DNA of 64,000 nt, taken from NCBI RefSeq assembly GCF_000725885.1, contig NZ_JODR01000013.1, positions 62,001-126,000 on the forward strand. Direction: 5' to 3'. Origin of the DNA: Streptomyces albus subsp. albus (GTDB lineage Bacteria; Actinomycetota; Actinomycetes; Streptomycetales; Streptomycetaceae). The notes under the pieces were generated by a model. It saw nothing but the letters and a program-made list of their open reading frames with translations. It did not search any database and was not told the origin of the DNA. Positions 16,616 to 25,039 of the stretch are shown here, in pieces. Numbering within the stretch: the first letter of the stretch is position 1; every line of letters starts with the position of its first letter. Both the position numbers and the translations under genes were made by a program.

Positions 16616-17790
16616 ACACACCCGGCCATCCCGGGCCCCACCCGCCCCGGGACCTCGACCACACCGTGCTCAAGTCCCTCCTCGGCGCATGGGCGCTCGC
16701 CGCCTGCTCCGCCGAGGAGACCGCCGCCGTCGAGGCCCACCTCACCGACTGCGCGCCCTGCGCCGACGAAGCACTCCGGCTGCGCGACGCCGTCGGCCTG
16801 CTCCACGCCGAGGACAGCCTGGACCTCGACCCCGGGCTGCGGACCCGCGTCCTGGAGAACTGCCTCGGCCGCCGCCCGGCCCGCGTCCCGCTCCCGGACT
16901 GGGCCGCGCCCTACGACGCCGAGACGGCCCGGCTCGACGCGCTCCTGCGCGACATGGCGGAGGAGGAATGGCGCACCCCGGTGCGGCTGCGCTGGTTCGA
17001 CGGCATGCGGCAGGCCACCCGCGAGACCACCGTCGCCGGGGTCGTGGGCCACCTCCTCGTCGTCGACGGGCTGGTCGCCACCGGTCTCGGCCTGCCCGAC
17101 CCGCTGCCGCCCGACCCGCTCCCCCTCGACCACGAAGCGGGCCCGCACGACCGCACCGAGTTCTACTGGGCGCTCGACGGCTCCCACCACCACGCCGCCG
17201 CCCGGGAACCCTGGCGGGCGCAGAGCCACGCCATGATCCGCGACGTGTCGTTCCTCGTCGCCGACAACGGCGACGCCGACGCCGGGACCGCCGTGTCCGA
17301 GCGGCTCATCCCCTACGGCGGGCACAGCCTCCCGCTGCGCGACGCCTTCCTCGACCGCGCCTTCGAATGCTGGATGCACGCCGAGGACATCGCCGAAGCC
17401 GTCGACTACCCCTACGAGCCGCCCGTTCCCGCCCACCTCGGCCGGCTGGTCGATCTGGCGGCCAGACTGCTGCCCGACGCGCTCGCCGCCCGCCGCAGAG
17501 CGGGACTCGCGGCCCCGCCGCGTGCCCTGGGTGCCACCGGCGCGCCCGGCCGCACCCTCCATCTGGAGATCGAGGGCGGCGGAGGCGGCGACTGGTACCT
17601 GCCGCTCGACTCGCCCGGTGCCCGCGCCTCCCCCGAGCAGACGGTCGCCCACATCGTCCTGGACGGCCTGGAGTTCTGCCAGCTCGCGGCCGGGCATGTG
17701 CCGCCGCTCGAAGCCGCCGCGGGGCAGGACGGGGACCGCGAGGAGATCCGGGACGTCCTCTTCGCGGTCGCCTCGCTCTCCCGCCTGTGA
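16612..17790 (+). CDS. Zinc-finger anti-sigma factor fused to a maleylpyruvate isomerase/DinB-like domain
   Basis: 392 residues. The N-terminal region carries an anti-sigma zinc-binding motif, HLTDCAPC (His-x3-Cys-x2-Cys) at residues about 43-50, as in ZAS-domain proteins. Residues about 95-390 form a mycothiol-dependent maleylpyruvate isomerase/DinB-like four-helix fold (RLDALLRDMAEEEWRTPVRL; TTVAGVVGHLLVVDGLVATGL; AFECWMHAEDIAEAV) with histidines that could bind metal. No transmembrane segment is visible, so it should be cytosolic. Overlapping the sigma gene by 4 bp argues that it is the cognate anti-sigma factor. The fused thiol-related domain suggests sensing of redox state or an electrophile; that is inference. 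Confidence 0.85.
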   Translation: MNTPGHPGPHPPRDLDHTVLKSLLGAWALAACSAEETAAVEAHLTDCAPCADEALRLRDAVGLLHAEDSLDLDPGLRTRVLENCLGRRPARVPLPDWAAPYDAETARLDALLRDMAEEEWRTPVRLRWFDGMRQATRETTVAGVVGHLLVVDGLVATGLGLPDPLPPDPLPLDHEAGPHDRTEFYWALDGSHHHAAAREPWRAQSHAMIRDVSFLVADNGDADAGTAVSERLIPYGGHSLPLRDAFLDRAFECWMHAEDIAEAVDYPYEPPVPAHLGRLVDLAARLLPDALAARRRAGLAAPPRALGATGAPGRTLHLEIEGGGGGDWYLPLDSPGARASPEQTVAHIVLDGLEFCQLAAGHVPPLEAAAGQDGDREEIRDVLFAVASLSRL

Positions 17791-17815
17791 CCTGGCCGTC
17801 CGGGCCGGCCGCGTC

Positions 17816-17845
17816 CCGGGGAGGGGCGGGCGTGCCCCTCCCCGG
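17816..17845. terminator. Strong hairpin terminator between convergent genes
   Basis: CCGGGGAGGGGC (17816-17827) and GCCCCTCCCCGG (17834-17845) form a perfect 12-bp stem with a 6-base loop, between the anti-sigma gene and purU. Confidence 0.8.
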
Positions 17846-17898
17846 CTGCCGCGGGCCGGGCCTGTGGCCTTCCGCGGGGTGCCGGGAGGGCAGTGGGG

Positions 17899-18774
17899 TC
17901 AGGCGAAGACGACCGTGCGGTTGCCGTTGAGGAGGACGCGGTGCTCGCTGTGCCACTTGACCGCACGTGCGAGCGCCTGGCACTCGACGTCCCGGCCGAT
18001 CGCGACGAGCTGCTCCGGGGTGACCTCGTGGCCGACCCGCGCGACCTCCTGCTCGATGATGGGCCCCTCGTCGAGGTCCGCGGTGACGTAGTGCGCGGTC
18101 GCGCCGATGAGCTTGACCCCGCGGGCGTGCGCCTGGTGGTACGGCTTGGCGCCCTTGAAGCTCGGCAGGAACGAGTGGTGGATGTTGATGATCCGCCCGG
18201 AGAGCCGCTTGCACAGGTTGTCGGAGAGCACCTGCATGTAGCGCGCGAGCACCACCAGTTCGACGCGCTCCTCCTCGACGATCTCCAGCAGCCGCCCCTC
18301 GGCGGCCTGCTTGGTGTCCTTCGTCACGGGGATGTGGTGGAAGGGCAGGTCGTAGGAGGCGACGAGTTCGGCGAAGTCGGTGTGGTTGGAGACGACACCG
18401 GCGATCTCGACGGGCAGCGCCCCGATCCGGGAACGGAAGAGCAGGTCGTTCAGGCAGTGCCCGAACTTGCTGACCATCAGCAGAACCCGCATCTTCTCCT
18501 CGGCCCGGTGGATCTGCCAGTCCATCCGGAAGGACTCGCCGACGGCGGAGAAGCTGGCCCGCAGCTTCTCCACGGTGGTGCTGCCGGTGAAGTGGACGCG
18601 CATGAAGAAGAGCCCGGTGTCGCGGTCCCCGAACTGCTGGCTGTCCTCGATGTTGCAGCCCGTCATGAACAGGTAGCTGGAGACGGCGTGCACGATGCCC
18701 GTGTTGTCCGGGCACGACAGAGTGAGGACGAATTGCCCCTGCTGACCGTTTTCGACGGGGTGCGACTGACTCAT
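17899..18774 (-). CDS. purU: Formyltetrahydrofolate deformylase PurU
   Basis: Hydrolyses 10-formyl-THF to THF and formate, balancing one-carbon pools and supplying formate for purine synthesis. 291 residues from ATG 18774. An N-terminal ACT domain (VLTLSCPDNTGIVHAVSSYLF) is followed by a formyltransferase domain with the catalytic set IINIHHSFLPSFKGAKPYHQAH and HYVTADLDEGPIIEQ (Asn, His, Asp). A GTG at 18813 overlaps the stop of the upstream gene as GTGA and would add 13 residues; it is a possible alternative start. Likely co-transcribed with the SCO4402-like gene upstream. Confidence 0.95.
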   Translation of the reverse strand: MSQSHPVENGQQGQFVLTLSCPDNTGIVHAVSSYLFMTGCNIEDSQQFGDRDTGLFFMRVHFTGSTTVEKLRASFSAVGESFRMDWQIHRAEEKMRVLLMVSKFGHCLNDLLFRSRIGALPVEIAGVVSNHTDFAELVASYDLPFHHIPVTKDTKQAAEGRLLEIVEEERVELVVLARYMQVLSDNLCKRLSGRIINIHHSFLPSFKGAKPYHQAHARGVKLIGATAHYVTADLDEGPIIEQEVARVGHEVTPEQLVAIGRDVECQALARAVKWHSEHRVLLNGNRTVVFA

Positions 18775-18809
18775 GGTGTCAAGACTGGCATATCGCGGGG
18801 CGTGCCCCG

Positions 18810-19310
18810 TCACGCCGTCCGCAGCATGATCGCCAGGACCTCCAGGGAACGCGGCGGCTCGTCCGGGTCGTCACCGTCGTTGGTGGCGAGCATCACATGC
18901 GCGTCACGCGCCGCACGGACCGCCTCCGGCCAGCCCTGGTGCGCCAGATACGAGGCGACGGGCGCGTCGGCGCCCACCTCGTGCATGATCCGCAGCACCC
19001 GCAGGACGGCCGCGTCCACCAGCTCCGCCTCCTGGGCGTCCCGGAAGATCGTGCCGATGTACTTCTCGGCGGACCAGTTGTCCAGCCAGGTGTCCTCGAC
19101 GAGGCGGTAGACCGCGTCCGTCACATCGCCGTATCCGGGACGTCCGGCCAGCCAGCACTCCTGCTGGAAGGTCTGGTCGGAGAGCATGTGCAGCGCCGAG
19201 CGCACGTTGCTGCGCCAGCGCCACCAGGGCACGTCGTTGACAGGCATGCCGCCTATGGTGGTGGAACGACGGCCACGTCGGGAAGACTTCGCGGTACCTG
19301 CTTGCTGCAT
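18810..19310 (-). CDS. Conserved actinobacterial protein, SCO4402-like, function unknown
   Basis: A protein that I recall as strongly conserved in Streptomyces next to purU. The conserved block starts MPVNDVPWWRWRSNVRSALHML and continues to SLEVLAIMLRTA; it is all-helical with many Trp and acidic residues and has no signal peptide or membrane segment. The start is uncertain: ATG at 19334, 19310 or 19247, the last giving only the conserved part. The N-terminal extension KSSRRGRRSTT is basic. No function is known to me; the coupling to purU by overlapping stop/start codons is the only contextual hint. Confidence 0.8.
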   Translation of the reverse strand: MQQAGTAKSSRRGRRSTTIGGMPVNDVPWWRWRSNVRSALHMLSDQTFQQECWLAGRPGYGDVTDAVYRLVEDTWLDNWSAEKYIGTIFRDAQEAELVDAAVLRVLRIMHEVGADAPVASYLAHQGWPEAVRAARDAHVMLATNDGDDPDEPPRSLEVLAIMLRTA

Positions 19311-19416
19311 GGTCACCGACCATACGATCCGCACACCCGGCCACCGGGCACGGCCCCGGGCCTCGCCCCCGCGGGAGCCGGGCCCGCTCCGGGCGCCCGC
19401 CGCCGGGCCGCCGGCC

Positions 19417-21336
19417 TCACAGCTGACCGAACTGCCGCTCGGTGAGGCCGTACTTGCGTGCGGTCGGGTTCCACAGCTCGGCCGCCTGCTTCTTGGCCGT
19501 GGTCGCCGTCCCGCTCGCCCGGTTGCCCAGCACCGTGTGTCTGGTGTGCCGCGCCTTGCCCTTGTGACAGCCCTTCTTGCCCGCCACCTGGTCGGCCCAG
19601 GCCGCGTAGTGGTTGTCGGCGGAGGCGGACGCCTTCCAGGCGCTCTTGAGCGCCGCGTTCAGCCGGCCGCTGTCGGGGATCTTGTCCGTCTTCAGCTCGT
19701 CGAGCCGCCGCACCAGACCGGTGCGCTGCTCGGCCGCCGTCCGCAGGTCCGTGGCGGCCTTGTCCAGCGCCTTGCACGTCCTGATGTTCTCCACGGACCG
19801 GACCACGGCGGAGCGGCTGTTGTTGCTGTCGGCGAGGAGCGCGTCCAGCTTCTTGGCCTGCTCCCCGGCCGGGTCGGGCGGCGGCGAGGCCTTCTCCCCG
19901 GCAGGCTCGGTGGACGCCTGCGGCTTGTCCCCGGCGGGTTTGCCGCCGCCGCTGTCGGCCATCAGCAGACCGACGACCAGGCCGATCGCGGCCACACCCG
20001 CCAGCCCGCCGCCGACCAGCACCCCGGTGGGCACGCCACGGCGCCCCCGGTCACCGCCGCGCCGGGCCGCCGCGCGGCCACCGGCCGGCTGCTCGTGCTG
20101 CTGCGAACCCGGCTGCGGGTAGCCGTAGCCACCCGGCTGCGGCGGCTGCTGCGGATAGCCGTAACCGCCGCGCGGGGCGGCACCCGGCGGTGGATAGCCG
20201 TAGCCGCCGCGGGGCGGGGCCGGCGGCGGGGCCGCGGCCTCGTCGAAGACGGGCAGGCTCTGGGTCGAGCCCGGTTCGTCACCGGCGCGCGGGCCGGCCG
20301 GCGGCGCGCCGGGACCGGAGGAGCGGGAGTCCGAACGGAAGAGGTTCTCGAACTCGGGCAGCGGGCCCTTGCCGTCCGGTTCGCCGTCGGCGGGCGGCAC
20401 CGGACTCATCACCTGGGTGGCCTCGGCCGCGCTGTCGGGGGCGTCCGCGACGGGCGGCAGGTACTGCGTCGCCTCGCTGTCGGGGCTGCCCACCGGCCCG
20501 CCGGGCTGCGGCGGAAGGAGCTGGGTGCCGTCCTCCGCACCGGGGGGCACCGCGCCGTGCGGGTCGCCGGCGGGGAACGGCGGGAAGAGCTGGGTGGCGT
20601 CGCTGTCGATCCCCCCGGGCATTCCGCCCGGCTGCTGAGGGAGCTGCTGCACCTCCGGCTGGGGCGACGCGGCCGGCGGGCCCTGGTAGGCGGCCGGCTG
20701 CTCGGGCGGCCGGGGTGCCGCACCGTCGGGTTGCGGCCAGGCGTGCGGCCCGTGCTGTCCGGGGGCCGCCCCGGGCTGGGGCAGCGGGCCGGGGCCGCCG
20801 GCCGGCTGGGGCGGCATGGGGCCCGGGCCGGGGTGGGGCGGCGCGGCGGGCGGCATGGCACCCGGATACGGCGGGGCCTGGGCGCCGGGGGCCGTGCCCG
20901 GGACGGGCGGCACCGAAGGAGGGTGCGGCGGGCGGGCGGGCGTGCCCTCCGGCGGGAGGGGCTGCGCGTGCGGCGGGCCGTCGTGGGCGCCGCCGGGGAC
21001 GAGGGCGCCCGAGCCGCCGCCGCTCGTCCCGGTGTCCAGGAGGGGCCCCGCAGCGGTGCCGTCGGTGCTCTGCGGCGGGCCCCAGTAGTCGGGGCCCTCC
21101 TGCGGGGGCAGGCCGGGGGCGGGTTGGGCGCCGGGGCCCCACGGATCGCCCCACGGCCGGCCTGCGGGCGGCTGCACCCGGTCGCGCTCGGCCTGCACCT
21201 GGCGCTGCTGCTGGGGAGTCCACGGTTCACCGTTGGCGGGCAGCACGACCCCCTCGTAGGGGGTCGTGGAGGCGGGCAGGGAGTCGCCGGCAGAGCCGGA
21301 AGTCCCGTCCTGTCCGCGTCCGTTGTGCGTCGTCAC
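19417..21336 (-). CDS. Proline-rich single-pass membrane protein with repeated TQ motifs
   Basis: 639 residues. Residues 1-about 420 are a disordered Pro/Gly/Gln/Ala-rich cytoplasmic arm. Within it are four spaced acidic-TQ-hydrophobic motifs (DSDATQLFPP, EDGTQLLPP, DSEATQYLPP, AAEATQVMSP), followed by GYGYP-type repeats (GGYGYPPPG, GGYGYPQQP). One transmembrane helix follows (GVLVGGGLAGVAAIGLVVGLLMA), then a short linker and an extracytoplasmic helical domain with two cysteines (ENIRTCKALDKAA, GKKGCHKGKARH) that could form a disulfide. The TQ motifs look like Ser/Thr-kinase sites recognised by FHA domains; this is inference. Function unknown. Confidence 0.8.
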   Translation of the reverse strand: MTTHNGRGQDGTSGSAGDSLPASTTPYEGVVLPANGEPWTPQQQRQVQAERDRVQPPAGRPWGDPWGPGAQPAPGLPPQEGPDYWGPPQSTDGTAAGPLLDTGTSGGGSGALVPGGAHDGPPHAQPLPPEGTPARPPHPPSVPPVPGTAPGAQAPPYPGAMPPAAPPHPGPGPMPPQPAGGPGPLPQPGAAPGQHGPHAWPQPDGAAPRPPEQPAAYQGPPAASPQPEVQQLPQQPGGMPGGIDSDATQLFPPFPAGDPHGAVPPGAEDGTQLLPPQPGGPVGSPDSEATQYLPPVADAPDSAAEATQVMSPVPPADGEPDGKGPLPEFENLFRSDSRSSGPGAPPAGPRAGDEPGSTQSLPVFDEAAAPPPAPPRGGYGYPPPGAAPRGGYGYPQQPPQPGGYGYPQPGSQQHEQPAGGRAAARRGGDRGRRGVPTGVLVGGGLAGVAAIGLVVGLLMADSGGGKPAGDKPQASTEPAGEKASPPPDPAGEQAKKLDALLADSNNSRSAVVRSVENIRTCKALDKAATDLRTAAEQRTGLVRRLDELKTDKIPDSGRLNAALKSAWKASASADNHYAAWADQVAGKKGCHKGKARHTRHTVLGNRASGTATTAKKQAAELWNPTARKYGLTERQFGQL

Positions 21337-21540
21337 CGAGGCTCCTCGTTAGCGTGGCTGGCCGATCGTCGGCTCACGCTACCGGTTCCCCCGCACGGGG
21401 GACCACGCACCCAGATGTGCGGACACCCTTCCTTCACCTGATGTCGGGGCCAAGTCCGTGAAGGTCCCCGATTCCCGGCATACCGCCCGCAGCTGTGCCG
21501 GCGGTGTGCCGGGGGTGCGCCAGGGGTCGTGTGCCGCCGC

Positions 21541-22932
21541 TCACACCGCCTCGGGCACCTCCAGCCGCGCGGCGAACTCCCGCACCACCGTCTCCCCCGC
21601 GTACGGCTCCAGCCGCTGCCGGAAGTCGTCCAGGTACTCCGCGCCCCGGCCCGAGCGCAGCCCCGCCAGCAGCCGGGCGGCCCGCGTGCCGGTGTCGCAG
21701 GCACGTTCCACCTCGCGCTGCTGCACCTGGGCATCGGCCAGCAGGAACAGCCCGATGGCCCGCCGCCGCGCCCGGCCCTCGGGGTGCCCGGCGACGGCTT
21801 CCTCGGCGCAGGCGGCGGCGCTCTCGGCACGGCCCAGGTCGCGGTGGCAGTGGGCCAGTTCGTCGGCGAGGTAGGCCCGGTCGAAGTGGGTGATCCAGGG
21901 CGGGTCGTCGCCGGAGCCCTCGGCGGTGTCGGCGGCGTCCATCGCGGTCAGTGCGCGGTTCACCGCCTGCTGGCAGGCGCGGTTGTCCCCCATCACCGCG
22001 TGCCCCCGCGCCTCCGCCGCGTGGAACATGGCCTCCGCGCGCGGCGTGGCCCGCCCCCGCGCCCCCTCCTGCGCCGCGCGGGCCAGTTGCGCGATCTCCC
22101 GCGGGTTGCCGAGCGAGGCGGCGAGGTGGCTCATGCCGGCGGCGAGCACGTATCCGCCGTACGCCCGGTCCCCGGCTGCCTGGGCGAGACGCAGCGACTG
22201 GATGTAGTAGCGCTGCGCCAGACCGTGCTGCCCGGTGTCCACGGCCATGTAGCCGGCCAGTTCGGTGAGCCGGGCCACGGCCGCGAACAGCGACCTGCCG
22301 ACGGCCTCCCGGTACGAGCCGGCCAGCAGCCCGGAGACCACGCTGTTGAGGTAGTGGACGACCACGGGGCGCAGATGGCCGCTGCCGTAGCGGTGGTCGA
22401 GTTCGGACAGCGCCTCGGTCATGGACCGCACGGCCGCCACGTCCGAAGGGCCCACGCGCGCACCGGAGTTGCGGGCCACCTGGTGGTCGGGCTGGGTGAT
22501 CAGCCAGTCCCGGCTCGGCTCGACCAGCGCGGAGGCGGCCACCGTCGAGCCGGTCAGGAAGTCCCTGCGGCCCACGTCGCTGCGCCACAACTCGCAGACC
22601 TGCTCCACGGCTCCGACCACCGTGGGCGCGAACTGGAGCCCCACCCCGGACGCCAGGTTCTTGCCGTTGGCCATCCCGATCTCGTCGATCGTCACCGTCC
22701 GGCCCAGCTTGCGGCCGAGCGCCTCGGCGATGATGCCGGGGGCGCGCCCGCGCGGCTGCTGGCCGCGCAGCCAACGGGCCACGGACGTCTTGTCGTAGCG
22801 CAGGTCCAGTCCGTGTTCGGCGCCGCACATGTTGACGCGGCGGGCCAGGCCCGCGTTGGAGCACCCGGCTTCCTGGATGAGCGCCTGCAACCGTTCGTTG
22901 GGCTGCCTCGCGACGAGCGGCCTGGCCGCCAT
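21541..22932 (-). CDS. HTH + tetratricopeptide-like regulator (NsdA-like family)
   Basis: 463 residues. The N-terminal 75 residues form an atypical HTH (NERLQALIQEAGCSNAGLARRVN, then YDKTSVARWLRGQQPRGRAP), followed by RKLGRTVTIDEIG and a long helical TPR-like region (for example GQHGLAQRYYIQSLRLAQAAGDRAYGGYVL and RAESAAACAEEAVA). NsdA of S. coelicolor, a negative regulator of sporulation and antibiotic production, has the same layout, and I assign it to that wider family, not as the orthologue. It is divergent from the Prim-Pol gene at 23253. DNA-binding and peptide or ligand sensing by the TPR region are inferred. Confidence 0.85.
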   Translation of the reverse strand: MAARPLVARQPNERLQALIQEAGCSNAGLARRVNMCGAEHGLDLRYDKTSVARWLRGQQPRGRAPGIIAEALGRKLGRTVTIDEIGMANGKNLASGVGLQFAPTVVGAVEQVCELWRSDVGRRDFLTGSTVAASALVEPSRDWLITQPDHQVARNSGARVGPSDVAAVRSMTEALSELDHRYGSGHLRPVVVHYLNSVVSGLLAGSYREAVGRSLFAAVARLTELAGYMAVDTGQHGLAQRYYIQSLRLAQAAGDRAYGGYVLAAGMSHLAASLGNPREIAQLARAAQEGARGRATPRAEAMFHAAEARGHAVMGDNRACQQAVNRALTAMDAADTAEGSGDDPPWITHFDRAYLADELAHCHRDLGRAESAAACAEEAVAGHPEGRARRRAIGLFLLADAQVQQREVERACDTGTRAARLLAGLRSGRGAEYLDDFRQRLEPYAGETVVREFAARLEVPEAV

Positions 22933-23252
22933 GCGATCCCCTCCAAGGTGTGGGCCCTGCTGGTCTCTGGCCGGCGGCGCGCGGGCCGTATTCTGGTGCG
23001 TACCCGGCCACAGTGGTAGAAAGCCTCCCCTTCACAGCACAACGCACCGGAGGGGTGCCTACCCAGCCAAGACCGGTCTTCTGTGCACGCGCCCCCACAG
23101 ATGCCCCCATGCGCCGTCCGGGCGCGACTGCTCCCACGGCGCGTGACCGTCCCCGTGCGACAGCGCCCCCCGCGCCCCGCCACGCCCCGCCCGCGCTCCC
23201 GTGCCCCCCGGCCGCGACGTCCCCGTAACCGGTCACCCAGGGGAAAGTTGTG
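22933..23252. other. 320-bp divergent promoter region
   Basis: Separates the leftward TPR regulator and the rightward Prim-Pol protein. No reliable coding frame. It is pyrimidine-rich toward 23160-23220. A GGGGAA ribosome binding site for the Prim-Pol gene ends near 23245. Confidence 0.5.
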
Positions 23253-23276
23253 ATGGTCGTGGAAGAGACCATCACA
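23249..23276 (+). promoter_or_regulatory. Perfect 10-bp inverted repeat enclosing the start codon
   Basis: TGTGATGGTC (23249-23258) and GACCATCACA (23267-23276) are exact reverse complements separated by 8 bases. The ATG at 23253 lies inside the left arm. It could fold in mRNA and hide the start codon, or act as a DNA operator. Confidence 0.7.
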
Positions 23277-23954
23277 TACACATCTGGAGCGATCACGCGC
23301 CCGCACATCCCCGGCCAGCGGACAGCCCCACCCGCCGCCACACCCCTCGAACACGCCGTGCGCTACACCCAGGAGAGGGCCTGGGACGTCTTCCCCGGCA
23401 CCTGGCTGGAGACGGTCGGCGGCGTCCCCCGGTGCGCCTGCGGAGACCCCGCCTGCCCCGCACCGGGCGCCCACCCATCGCGCGCCCGGTGGGCCGACGA
23501 GACGACGGGGAGCGCCACCACCGTCCGCCGGCTGTGGGCCACGGAACCGCGCGCCGCCGTACTGCTGCCCACCGGCCGCGCCTTCGACGTCCTGGAGGTC
23601 TCCGAGGCCGTCGGCTGCCTCGCACTGGCCCGGCTGGAACGCATGGAACAGCCGCTCGGCCCGGTCACCAGCAGGCCGGACGGACGCATGGGCTTCTTCG
23701 TCCTGCCGGGCGCCGCCGCGAAGGTGCCGCACACCCTGCGCCGGCTGGGCCGGTCGCCCGCCGCGCCGGATCTGGTGATCAGGGGCGAGGGCGACTGGGT
23801 GGCGGCACCGCCCACCCGGCTCGGCGCCCGCGGACCGGTGCAGTGGGCCCGCGAACCGAACGCGGCCAACCGCTGGCTGCCCGACGCCGACGAACTGGTG
23901 CCCACGCTCGCCTACGCGTGCGGCCGTGAGCCGGCCACGGCACCGGGACGGTGA
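23253..23954 (+). CDS. Bifunctional DNA primase/polymerase N-terminal (Prim-Pol) domain protein
   Basis: 233 residues, starting MVVEETITYTSG (ATG chosen over the adjacent GTG at 23250 by spacing to GGGGAA). The region AVRYTQERAWDVFPGTWLE, a Cys-rich knuckle CACGDPACPAPGAHPS and LLPTGRAFDVLEV resemble the Prim-Pol domain (PF09250) found in plasmid replication proteins. The helicase part is missing, and the acidic active-site pattern is weak (FDVLEVSEA). Chromosomal stand-alone copies like this are conserved in Streptomyces and have no established role, so catalytic activity is doubtful. A perfect inverted repeat encloses its start codon. Confidence 0.85.
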   Translation: MVVEETITYTSGAITRPHIPGQRTAPPAATPLEHAVRYTQERAWDVFPGTWLETVGGVPRCACGDPACPAPGAHPSRARWADETTGSATTVRRLWATEPRAAVLLPTGRAFDVLEVSEAVGCLALARLERMEQPLGPVTSRPDGRMGFFVLPGAAAKVPHTLRRLGRSPAAPDLVIRGEGDWVAAPPTRLGARGPVQWAREPNAANRWLPDADELVPTLAYACGREPATAPGR

Positions 23955-24085
23955 ACGGCGTCGGGGGCTGCGGGGCACAGGAGCGGGACGCAGCCGTACG
24001 CGGCGGCGCAGGGCTCCGCGGCGCCCGGAACGGCGGGCGGCGGGGGCGCGGAACGAGAGGGGCGCGGAACGAGAGGGGGCGCGGT

Positions 24086-25027
24086 TCAGTGACCGGTCGG
24101 GAGCGCCGCCTGCAGGAACGGCTCGACGACCCGGCGCCACTCCTCCGGCTGGTCGTAATGGATCAGATGGCCCGCCTCGGTGACCTCGGCGTAGATGCCG
24201 CGCGGCAGCACCCGCACCATCTCCTGGGCCTCGGCGCGGCCCAACTCCCCGTCCAGGCCGCGGACGACGAGCGTGGGGCAGCGGACCTGGCCGAGCTCGT
24301 CCCAGTGCGCGTCCTGGGCCCAGGTCTCCCGGGCGCGCAGCATCACCCGCGGGGTGAAGACGGGCCGCCAGCCGTCCTCGCCCTCCTCCATCACCTCGGC
24401 GAAGAACTCCCCGCGGGAGGGCCGGGAACGCTCCAGCGCCGGATCGTCCTCGCCGAACCACTTGCGTACGTCCCCGAGGGTGGCGAACGGCACCGGCCAG
24501 GAGGCGAACCACTGCTCCCACTCGCTCTGCGACTGCTCACCCAGCGCGGAGGCCCGCATGTCGCTGATCACCAGGGCCTGGACGAGGTCGGGGCGTTTGG
24601 CGGCGAGCTGCCAGGCGGTCAGCGCGCCCATGGCGTGCCCGACGAGGGCGACCGGTGCCAGACCGAGCTGTTCGAGGGCGGCTTCGGCGTCGGCGACGTA
24701 AGCCTCCCGGTCGTAACGGGCATCCTCCGGCTTGTCGCTGCGGCCGTGGCCGCGCTGGTCGAGGGCGACGGCTCGGTAACGGCCGGCGAGCCAGCGGGCG
24801 GTGTCCGCCCAGTGCGAGGCGCGGCCCATGAGGCCGTGCAGCAACAGCACCCCGGGCGGTTCGGCGCCCTGTGCTTCGGCGGCCCGTGCGGCACCGGGCC
24901 CCTGCCCCGGGGCCTCGGGGGCGGCCGGGCCGGCGAGCCCCTCCGGGCCGGCCTTGGGCGGGTCTGCGAATTCCCAGGCCGCCAGCCGGATTCCGTCCGC
25001 GCCCGTCACGTCGATCCGTCGCACCAT
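24086..25027 (-). CDS. Alpha/beta hydrolase-fold protein with Ala at the nucleophile position
   Basis: 313 residues from ATG 25027 (a GTG at 25039 is possible but only 2 bp after AGGAGG). Typical fold markers are present: GVLLLHGLMGRASHW (oxyanion region), VALDQRGHGRSDKP, and the acid and histidine regions near VVRGLDGELG and VTEAGHLIHYDQPEEWRRVVEPFL. The nucleophile elbow, however, reads VALVGHAMGALTAW: the GCC codon gives Ala where family enzymes have Ser, Cys or Asp. The protein may be a non-catalytic binding protein or use another mechanism. An Ala/Pro/Gly-rich insertion occupies residues about 25-58. No operon partner. Confidence 0.88.
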   Translation of the reverse strand: MVRRIDVTGADGIRLAAWEFADPPKAGPEGLAGPAAPEAPGQGPGAARAAEAQGAEPPGVLLLHGLMGRASHWADTARWLAGRYRAVALDQRGHGRSDKPEDARYDREAYVADAEAALEQLGLAPVALVGHAMGALTAWQLAAKRPDLVQALVISDMRASALGEQSQSEWEQWFASWPVPFATLGDVRKWFGEDDPALERSRPSRGEFFAEVMEEGEDGWRPVFTPRVMLRARETWAQDAHWDELGQVRCPTLVVRGLDGELGRAEAQEMVRVLPRGIYAEVTEAGHLIHYDQPEEWRRVVEPFLQAALPTGH

Positions 25028-25039
25028 GCGTGATGACAC

